Program-made: the position numbers and the translations under genes
Part shown: one piece after another, positions 27,245 to 33,199 of the stretch
Layout of the letters: each line of letters starts with the position of its first letter
Numbering within the stretch: position 1 is the stretch's first letter
Origin: Paraburkholderia mimosarum LMG 23256 = NBRC 106338
GTDB lineage: Bacteria > Pseudomonadota > Gammaproteobacteria > Burkholderiales > Burkholderiaceae
Length of the DNA: 46,832 nucleotides
NCBI RefSeq assembly: GCF_000739815.1
Contig: NZ_BBJJ01000037.1
Coordinates: 1-46,832, forward strand
Direction: 5' to 3'
The notes under the pieces: model-generated
The model's database searches: none
Told to the model about the DNA's origin: nothing
What the model saw: the letters and a program-made list of their open reading frames with translations, nothing else

Positions 27245-27303
27245 CGGGTGTCTCCGGGAGTGGACGGTGGAACGGATCGTGCGTCAACGCAGTCTACTCC
27301 AAC

Positions 27304-27840
27304 ATGTTTGACGATTTTGCAAAGCATGCCGGTGCGGGCGACGCGCGGGCATCCATCGACTGGCGGCGCTACGCGCCGGGCCGCGACGCGGCTGCGCTGG
27401 CCGCCCTGTTTCGCGCGTCCGTGACCCTGCTCGCTGCCTCGCACTACGATACGGCGCAGCGCGCGGCCTGGGCCGCGGCCGCCGAGGATCTCGCGGATTT
27501 CGACGCGCGGCTCGCCCGCGGCGCGACGATCGTCGCGCAATGTGGTGCCGCGGCTGTCGCGTTCGGGCAGCTCTTTCCGCTCGATCACGTCGAGATGCTC
27601 TACGTGGCGCCGGCGTGGTCGCGCCGCGGCCTCGCGACGGCGTTGCTCGCGCGGCTCGAAGCGCTCGCGCGCGCGGCGCGCTCGAGCGTGCTGAGCGCCG
27701 ACGCGAGCGCGCTGTCGCGGCCCGTTTTCGAACGCGCGGGCTTTTCGCTGATTTCGTCAGAACGGGTATGGCGCGACGGCGTATCATTGCCGCGTTTTCA
27801 TCTATGCAAGCCGCTTCACGCGGCGAACTTCTCAGGATGA
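27304..27840 (+). CDS. GNAT-family N-acetyltransferase
   Basis: A 178-residue acetyl-CoA-dependent acyltransferase of unknown substrate. After an N-terminal segment (RYAPGRDAAALAALFRASV) comes the core strand VEMLYVAPAWSRRGLATALL, where RRGLAT is the pyrophosphate-binding loop. The C-terminal signature is RPVFERAGFSLISSERVWRD (motif B). No Shine-Dalgarno is visible before the ATG, and only 59 bases separate it from the divergent pfpI-like gene, so the mRNA may have a very short leader. The stop codon overlaps an in-frame ATG of the next gene (ATGA at 27837-27840). Confidence 0.85.
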   Translation: MFDDFAKHAGAGDARASIDWRRYAPGRDAAALAALFRASVTLLAASHYDTAQRAAWAAAAEDLADFDARLARGATIVAQCGAAAVAFGQLFPLDHVEMLYVAPAWSRRGLATALLARLEALARAARSSVLSADASALSRPVFERAGFSLISSERVWRDGVSLPRFHLCKPLHAANFSG

Positions 27841-27842
27841 CC

Positions 27843-28313
27843 ATGGTTTCGAAGGTTTCCCCACAACGGCTCGCGCTTGCACCCTTGATCGTCTGCGCGG
27901 CGCTCGCGGCGGGCTGCAACAAGCACGATGCGTCCGCGCCCGACTTGAGCAAGCAGTCTGCCGACGCCATGAAGCAGGCCACGCAGGATGCCGCCAAACA
28001 GGCCGCGCAGCAGGCCGCGCAATCGCTCGACAAGGCGGCGAGCTATGTGAACCAGCAGCTCGGCGCGGCGCAACAGAAACTCGATTCGGTGGCCTCGCAA
28101 GGCGTGGCGGCGAGCGCGTCCACGGCCGAGCTGGCTTCGTCGGCGCAAGCGCAGTTGCGTGGCGCGGCGAGCGCGGCGCATGCGTTGCTCGGGCAAGCCG
28201 CCGCGGCCACCGGCACGGGCTTGACGAGCGCGGGGCATTCGCTGCAGCGGTGGGCGAGCAACGCCACAGCGGCCGCATCGGCGCCACAGCCGGCATCGGA
28301 TGCATCTCAGTGA
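27843..28313 (+). CDS. Small Ala/Gln-rich lipoprotein
   Basis: A 156-residue predicted lipoprotein: signal sequence MVSKVSPQRLALAPLIVCAA and lipobox LAAGC. The mature part is almost entirely Ala, Gln, Ser and Lys in a helical amphipathic pattern (KQSADAMKQATQDAAKQAAQ, then similar segments), suggesting a long helix or coiled coil. AGGA at 27834-27837 favours the ATG at 27843; ATG 27837 overlaps the stop of the upstream gene. Either choice implies coupling to the acetyltransferase. Function unknown; residue bias could mimic other helical lipoproteins. Confidence 0.75.
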   Translation: MVSKVSPQRLALAPLIVCAALAAGCNKHDASAPDLSKQSADAMKQATQDAAKQAAQQAAQSLDKAASYVNQQLGAAQQKLDSVASQGVAASASTAELASSAQAQLRGAASAAHALLGQAAAATGTGLTSAGHSLQRWASNATAAASAPQPASDASQ

Positions 28314-28386
28314 CGCGAAGCCGAGGCGCGCTGGCGGATGTCCCAGGTGGGCTTGCCAGTCCCCGCGGGTTGACGTCGCGAATTAA

Positions 28387-28405
28387 TGTAATTAAGATGA
28401 TTACA
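28387..28405. promoter_or_regulatory. 19-bp operator overlapping the rrf2 promoter (site 1)
   Basis: Perfect inverted repeat TGTAAT-N7-ATTACA. It covers a promoter made of TTGACG (28370-28375) and TAAGAT (28393-28398) with a 17-base spacer; the -10 lies exactly in the spacer between the two half-sites. The same architecture recurs at 29004-29022, so this is very probably the binding site of the Rrf2 regulator encoded just downstream, acting as its own repressor. Confidence 0.8.
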
Positions 28406-28461
28406 CTTTTTGGCGCGCTGGCTTTGGGACATTCGCGCCGTTCAGACGTGGCAGGTTCGCC

Positions 28462-28917
28462 GTGAATACGAGTAGCCGTTTTGCGTTCGCCGTTCACGTG
28501 CTCGCGTTGCTCTCGCAGCAGGAGGGTGTGCCGCTGTCGTCGGAGATCATTGCGGGCAGTGTGAACACGAATCCCGCGCTGATCCGCCGGTTGTTGTCGA
28601 TGCTCGCCAGCGCGGGTCTCACGGCGTCGCAACTGGGGGCGGGCGGCGGCGCGCTGCTGGCGCGCGAGCCGCAGGCGATCACGCTGCTCGACGTCTACCG
28701 CGCGGTAGACGATGCGCAGTTGTTCGCCATGCACCGCGAGGAGCCGAATCCGGACTGCATGGTCGGGCGGCATATCCAGCAGACGCTGCGCGGCGTGATC
28801 GACGACGCGCAGCGCGCGATGGAGGCGTCGCTTGCCACGCGCACGCTCGCGGACGTGGTCGACGACATGGTGCGCAGCGAGCGCAAGCTCGAACGAACGC
28901 GAGCGCGGCGTGCGTGA
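28462..28917 (+). CDS. Rrf2-family transcriptional regulator (YwnA-like)
   Basis: A 151-residue winged-helix regulator: SRFAFAVHVLALLSQQEG, SSEIIAGSVNTNPALIRRLL (recognition helix) and TASQLGAGGGALLAREPQAITLLDVYRAVDD. It lacks the three-Cys iron-sulfur cluster of IscR or NsrR. Its single Cys (PNPDCMVG) could serve as a redox or electrophile sensor (inference). It begins 56 bases after operator site 1 and is followed by a terminator, then operator site 2 and the NmrA-like gene. This mirrors the ywnA-ywnB neighbourhood in Bacillus. Predicted to repress itself and the NmrA-like gene. Confidence 0.9.
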   Translation: MNTSSRFAFAVHVLALLSQQEGVPLSSEIIAGSVNTNPALIRRLLSMLASAGLTASQLGAGGGALLAREPQAITLLDVYRAVDDAQLFAMHREEPNPDCMVGRHIQQTLRGVIDDAQRAMEASLATRTLADVVDDMVRSERKLERTRARRA

Positions 28918-28971
28918 GCCGCAAGCGCGCTAAAAAGACGTGTTGCTGACGACGTATGCAACATGCATCCC

Positions 28972-28992
28972 CGGGGCAGAGCCCCGTTTTTT
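28972..28992 (+). terminator. Rho-independent terminator after rrf2 gene
   Basis: CGGGGC (28972-28977), loop AGA, GCCCCG (28981-28986), then six T (28987-28992). The T run also forms the upstream edge of the next gene's promoter, so the two genes are transcribed separately but controlled by twin operators. Confidence 0.85.
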
Positions 28993-29003
28993 CGACCCTA
29001 AAA

Positions 29004-29022
29004 TGTAACTATTATGGTTACA
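29004..29022. promoter_or_regulatory. 19-bp operator overlapping the promoter of the NmrA-like gene (site 2)
   Basis: Perfect inverted repeat TGTAAC-N7-GTTACA with the same length and spacing as site 1. Its spacer contains TATTAT (29010-29015), a five-of-six match to a -10 box, in the same relative position as TAAGAT in site 1. The -35 is poorly defined (T-rich 28987-28992). Confidence 0.8.
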
Positions 29023-29059
29023 ATTTGATGGCCTCAACACGGACAACAGGAGTCAATTC

Positions 29060-29704
29060 ATGAGCAAGTCACTGAAAATCGCACTCTTTGGCGCAACCGG
29101 CATGGTCGGTTCGCGCATTGCCGCCGAAGCGGCACGCCGCGGGCACCAGGTGAGCGCGCTGGTGCGCCAGCCGGAGCGCGTCGCAGCGGAACCGAACATC
29201 CACGCCGCGAAGGCCGATGTGCTCGACGCGGCGAGCGTCGGCGCCGCAGTGCGCGGCCATGACGTGGTTGCGAGCGCCTACGCTCCGCCGGGGGAGAACC
29301 TCGGCGATCTGCTGGCCGCGAGCCGCGCACTCGTGGAAGGCGTGCGCGCGGCGGGACTCAAGCGCCTCGTGGTGGTGGGTGGCGCGGGCTCGCTGGAAGT
29401 CGCGCCTGGCAAGCAGCTCGTCGATGCCGACGGCTTCCCCGACGCCTACAAGGCGATCGCGCTCGCGCACCGCGAGGCGCTCGGCTACTACCGCACCGTC
29501 ACCGACATCGACTGGACGTTCTTTGCGCCGGCAGCGATCATTGCACCCGGTGAACGCAAGGGCGCATTCCGCACCGGCGCCGGCGCGCTGATCGCCGATG
29601 CGAAGGGCGAGAGCCGCATTTCAGCCGAGGATTACGCGATTGCCTTCGTCGACGAGCTCGAGCAGGGGCGCTTCATTCGTCAGATCGCAACGGTCGCTTA
29701 TTGA
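29060..29704 (+). CDS. NmrA/YwnB-like NAD(P)-binding protein (atypical SDR)
   Basis: A 214-residue Rossmann-fold protein: KIALFGATGMVGSRIAAEA (GxTGxxG nucleotide site), ALVRQPERV after strand two (NADP-type Arg), HDVVASAYAPP, LVVVGGAGSLEVAPG and IDWTFFAPAAIIAPGERKG. No YxxxK motif in classical position, so it may be a redox-responsive regulator or quinone/NADPH-type reductase. A good ribosome-binding site (CAGGAG) precedes the ATG. The Rrf2 gene upstream and the shared operator strongly suggest it is the target of that regulator. Confidence 0.88.
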   Translation: MSKSLKIALFGATGMVGSRIAAEAARRGHQVSALVRQPERVAAEPNIHAAKADVLDAASVGAAVRGHDVVASAYAPPGENLGDLLAASRALVEGVRAAGLKRLVVVGGAGSLEVAPGKQLVDADGFPDAYKAIALAHREALGYYRTVTDIDWTFFAPAAIIAPGERKGAFRTGAGALIADAKGESRISAEDYAIAFVDELEQGRFIRQIATVAY

Positions 29705-29823
29705 GCGGGGATGGGTTGGCGGCAACCCCGCCGACATATTCGCTGACAAACTGTTACGCAAGCGCGAGGCGCGCGCAGGCGGAGTGCGGCTAAACTGGAA
29801 CGTCCTTTTTTTGCCCCTCCGCC

Positions 29824-32346
29824 ATGAATTGCTGCATCGAACGCGATGGCGCGGGCGCCGGGCCGTCGCGCATGCGCTTCGGTGCGGCGGATCGTGCACC
29901 ACTTTCCCGCGCCGCGCCGGCGCGCCTGGTGATGCGCGCGCTGATACTGCTGGCCTCGCTCGCCATCTATCTTGCCGCGCCGCTGCCGGCGGCCGCACAA
30001 GGCGCGCCCGCGCCCGTGCTGCCGGTCCTCAAAAGCATCATCACCGGCGCGCCGGCCACCGCCTCGGGCGCGTCGGCGGCCGAGGCGGCTTCGGCGCCGT
30101 CGCCGGCCAGCCAGGCCGAGTTCACGCGTTCGCTCGACAGCGTCATCGCCACGCTCGATAACGAGCGCCAGCGTACGGCGCTCGTGAATCAACTCAAAAA
30201 ACTGCGCAGCGCCTCGGACAAAGCGGCGCCCGCACCCGCTTCGGGCGCGGCGGGGAGCTCGGGGCTGCTGGGCGCGATTGCCTCGGGCCTCGCTTCGGTC
30301 GAGGCCGACGCGCGCCGCGGCCGCAGCCCGCTTCACTACTGGGCCGGGCGCTTCAGGGCGGCCGCCAACGAGCTCTATCTCATCGCCGCCGGCAGGGAGG
30401 GGGAAAGCCCCGGCCGCATCGTTTTCGATCTGTTCGCGATGCTCGCCGGCTGGGGCGCGTGCGCGGCGGTGCTGCGCTGGCTCGAGCGGCGCCTGCTCAG
30501 GCGCTTCGATGTCGAAACGGGTCTGCGGCCCGACCCGCGCACCATCGATCTCATCATCTTTGTCGTGCATCGCGCGGCGCCATGGATCGTGGCGTTCGTG
30601 GGCGCGCTGGTGGTCGAACGCGCAATGCCCGAGGCGCTCGGGCGCACGCTCGCCCTCGTGATCGCCTATGCGATCGTCGCGGGCGCGGTGTTCTCGTCGA
30701 TCTGCCTCATCATGTTTTCGCTGTTCGGCGCGGGGCACCGTCGCGCGGCCGTGCGCGTGCTGATCGCGCGCTCGCGCCGGCTCCTCTTCGCGATCGGCGT
30801 GCTCGCCGCGCTCGGCGACGCCGCGACCAATTTCGAAGTCGCGCAACAGCTGGGCGTGAACCTGGCCGCCCTGGTGAGCACCGCGGCGAACATGGTGGCT
30901 GCCGTGCTCACAGCCGCATTCGCCATTGGCTTCCGGCGGCCGGTCGCGCATCTGATCCGCAACCGCAGCTACACGCTCAGACACGGCCACAAGGCGTGGA
31001 CCGAAGTGCTCGACGTGCTCGCCTCGCTCTGGCAACTGCCCATGCTGCTGCTCGCCGCCGCCTCCATCGTCGCCACGTTCGGCGGCATCGGCGCTCGCGA
31101 CGACGTGCTGCAGATTTCCGTGGTGACGGCGCTGCTGCTCGTGCTCGCGTTCTTCCTCTCGGCGGTCGTTTTCCGCATCACGCGTCCAGCTCCGGCTCGC
31201 GTGCGCCGGCGCTCGCCGTATCTGCGGCGGCTGCTGCGCTTCGCCGGCACGCTGCTCGTGGTGTTCATCTGGCTTGCGTATTTCGAATCGTGCGCGCGAC
31301 TCTGGGATATTTCGCTCGCGGCGATCATCGAAGCGAGCGTCGCCGCCCGCGGCATCGCGCACGCCCTTTTCGCGATCGTGACGACGGTGTTCCTCGCGTG
31401 GCTCGTCTGGATCCTGCTGGACACCGCGATACTCGAGGCGCTCAATCCGAGCGGCCCGCGTGCGAAGGGCCGCGCGCCGAGCACGCGCGCGCGCACCATG
31501 CTGCCGCTGGTGCGCAATGCCGTGCTCGTATCGATCCTCACGATCACCGGCATTGCCACCGCCGCGAATCTCGGCATCAACGTCACGCCGCTGCTGGCGG
31601 GCGCCGGCGTGATCGGCCTCGCCATCGGCTTTGGCGCGCAGTCGCTCGTCGCCGACCTCATCACGGGCCTTTTCATCATCATCGAGGAGACGATCTCGGT
31701 CGGTGACTGGATCGATATCGACAACGGTCACGCGGGCACGGTCGAGCATCTGTCGATCCGCACCGTGCGGCTGCGCGACGGGCAGGGCGCGATCCACGCC
31801 ATTCCGTTCTCGCAGATCAAGATCGTGAAGAACCTCTCACGCGATTTCGCTTTTGCCGTGTTCGAGGTGCGCGTGCCGTTCTCGGTCGATCTCGATACGG
31901 TCACCCGCATCATTCGTGAAACGGGGGCCGAGCTGGTGGCTGATTTCCGCTATCGCCGCGAAATACTCGGGCCCGTGGAAGTCTGGGGACTCGACCGTTT
32001 CGATCCGAACTGGATGGTGGTCAAAGGACAGATCAAGACGCGCCCGCTGCAGCAGTGGAGCGTGGCGCGCGCCTTCAATGCGCGGCTCAAGCGCCACATG
32101 GACGAAGCCGGCATCGACATGCCCGTGCCGCAGATGCAGCTCCACATGTCGTCGCGCGGCGGCGAAGCCGGGCACGCGCACGACGCGGACGGGCGCGCGA
32201 TGCATGGCCATGGGCATACGCCGCACGAACGGGTGGGCGGCGCCGACGTGCGCGATGCGTCGCATGAGCCGCGGCCCGCGCCGCCCCCCACCGCCGGCCC
32301 GGAAGGCGCGCCGCCGCAGATTCCCACGGCGCACAGCCGCGGCTGA
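29824..32346 (+). CDS. MscS-family mechanosensitive channel, long form with His-rich tail
   Basis: An 840-residue inner-membrane channel, much longer than E. coli MscS (286). A signal-like hydrophobic segment (MRALILLASLAIYLAAPLPA) begins at residue 37, so the true start may be ATG 29932. A helical periplasmic domain and several TM helices follow. The MscS pore helix is GAGVIGLAIGFGAQSLVADL (about 590-610), then the beta domain VGDWIDIDNGHAGTVEHLSI and the alpha-beta domain with FEVRVPFSVDLDTVTRIIRE. The last 60 residues are rich in His, Pro and Gly (HGHGHTPHE). It likely releases solutes on osmotic down-shock; gating ligands are unknown. Confidence 0.9.
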   Translation: MNCCIERDGAGAGPSRMRFGAADRAPLSRAAPARLVMRALILLASLAIYLAAPLPAAAQGAPAPVLPVLKSIITGAPATASGASAAEAASAPSPASQAEFTRSLDSVIATLDNERQRTALVNQLKKLRSASDKAAPAPASGAAGSSGLLGAIASGLASVEADARRGRSPLHYWAGRFRAAANELYLIAAGREGESPGRIVFDLFAMLAGWGACAAVLRWLERRLLRRFDVETGLRPDPRTIDLIIFVVHRAAPWIVAFVGALVVERAMPEALGRTLALVIAYAIVAGAVFSSICLIMFSLFGAGHRRAAVRVLIARSRRLLFAIGVLAALGDAATNFEVAQQLGVNLAALVSTAANMVAAVLTAAFAIGFRRPVAHLIRNRSYTLRHGHKAWTEVLDVLASLWQLPMLLLAAASIVATFGGIGARDDVLQISVVTALLLVLAFFLSAVVFRITRPAPARVRRRSPYLRRLLRFAGTLLVVFIWLAYFESCARLWDISLAAIIEASVAARGIAHALFAIVTTVFLAWLVWILLDTAILEALNPSGPRAKGRAPSTRARTMLPLVRNAVLVSILTITGIATAANLGINVTPLLAGAGVIGLAIGFGAQSLVADLITGLFIIIEETISVGDWIDIDNGHAGTVEHLSIRTVRLRDGQGAIHAIPFSQIKIVKNLSRDFAFAVFEVRVPFSVDLDTVTRIIRETGAELVADFRYRREILGPVEVWGLDRFDPNWMVVKGQIKTRPLQQWSVARAFNARLKRHMDEAGIDMPVPQMQLHMSSRGGEAGHAHDADGRAMHGHGHTPHERVGGADVRDASHEPRPAPPPTAGPEGAPPQIPTAHSRG

Positions 32347-32381
32347 ATGCCCGGTCTTCCTTCTGCGGTCTCCCGGTCGTG

Positions 32382-32396
32382 TAGAATAAATTTCTA
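32382..32396. promoter_or_regulatory. Lrp-like operator at the promoter of the Lrp/AsnC gene
   Basis: TAGAATAAATTTCTA is a perfect dyad (5-base arms, 5-base spacer) and agrees with the E. coli Lrp consensus YAGHAWATTWTDCTR at 13 of 15 positions. Its left half doubles as a -10-like TAGAAT. It lies 19 bases before the start codon, suggesting autoregulation. Confidence 0.6.
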
Positions 32397-32415
32397 TGCT
32401 TCGGGGAGCGCATAA

Positions 32416-32877
32416 ATGGATCTCATCGATAGAAAGCTGGTGGAGCTGTTGCAGCAGGACGCCACCATGCCGGTCGCCGAATTGGCGCAGCGGGTCAATC
32501 TCTCGCAAACGCCTTGCTGGAAGCGCGTGCAGCGCCTGAAGGAAACCGGTGTGATCCGCGCGCAGGTCGCGCTGTGCGATCCGCGCAAACTGGGTGTGGG
32601 AACGACGGTGTTCGTCGCCGTGCGCACGAACCAGCACACCGAGGCGTGGGCGCAGACCTTCACGCGCGCGGTGCAGGACATTCCCGAGATCGTCGAGGCC
32701 TACCGCATGAGTGGGGAGACCGATTACCTCTTGCGTGTCGTGGTGTCCGACATCGACGATTTCGACCGGGTCTACAAGCAGCTCATTCGCGCGGTGCCGT
32801 TGTTCGATGTGAGTTCCAGCTTCGCGATGGAGCAGATCAAGTATTCGACCGCGCTACCGGTGCGCAGCGGCGCATAG
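32416..32877 (+). CDS. Lrp/AsnC family transcriptional regulator
   Basis: A 153-residue amino-acid-responsive regulator. The N-terminal helix-turn-helix is LIDRKLVELLQQDATMPVAE to LSQTPCWKRVQRLKETGVI; the C-terminal RAM ligand domain includes TTVFVAVRTNQHTEAWAQTF, EIVEAYRMSGETDYLLRVVV and FDVSSSFAMEQIKYSTALPV. Length and motifs are those of canonical Lrp-type proteins. No divergently transcribed target gene is adjacent; the gene follows the channel gene by 69 bases and has its own candidate operator. Confidence 0.94.
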   Translation: MDLIDRKLVELLQQDATMPVAELAQRVNLSQTPCWKRVQRLKETGVIRAQVALCDPRKLGVGTTVFVAVRTNQHTEAWAQTFTRAVQDIPEIVEAYRMSGETDYLLRVVVSDIDDFDRVYKQLIRAVPLFDVSSSFAMEQIKYSTALPVRSGA

Positions 32878-32964
32878 CGCAACGCTCGCGGTGCAGGCCG
32901 CCTGTAAAGGATGGCGGCGTAGAATGCCCGTTCCTCACACCCGCTTCGAGGCTGGGCACGACCG

Positions 32965-33162
32965 ATGAACCCACCGCGCAAGAAGAACCCGACCGTTGGC
33001 GTTGCCGTTTTCATCGTGGCGGTGGTGCTGTTCGTGATCGGCGCCGTGCTGTTCAACGCGCTGAAGAGCAAGCGCGAATACGACGAGACCAGCGGCGCGG
33101 GCGTGGCCAGTGCCACGGCGACCGCGAGCACGGCCGCCTCGCAGGGCGGCTCGGCGCAGTGA
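32965..33162 (+). CDS. Small single-TM hypothetical protein
   Basis: A 65-residue protein with a basic N-terminus (MNPPRKKNP), one TM helix (VGVAVFIVAVVLFVIGAVLF), a short charged stretch and an Ala/Ser/Thr tail. Codon use fits the region and the charge pattern predicts N-in topology. No strong Shine-Dalgarno is seen. Function unknown. Confidence 0.6.
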   Translation: MNPPRKKNPTVGVAVFIVAVVLFVIGAVLFNALKSKREYDETSGAGVASATATASTAASQGGSAQ

Positions 33163-33199
33163 TGCCCTGACGCCGGGCTCGCGCCGCACGCTGGATTCC

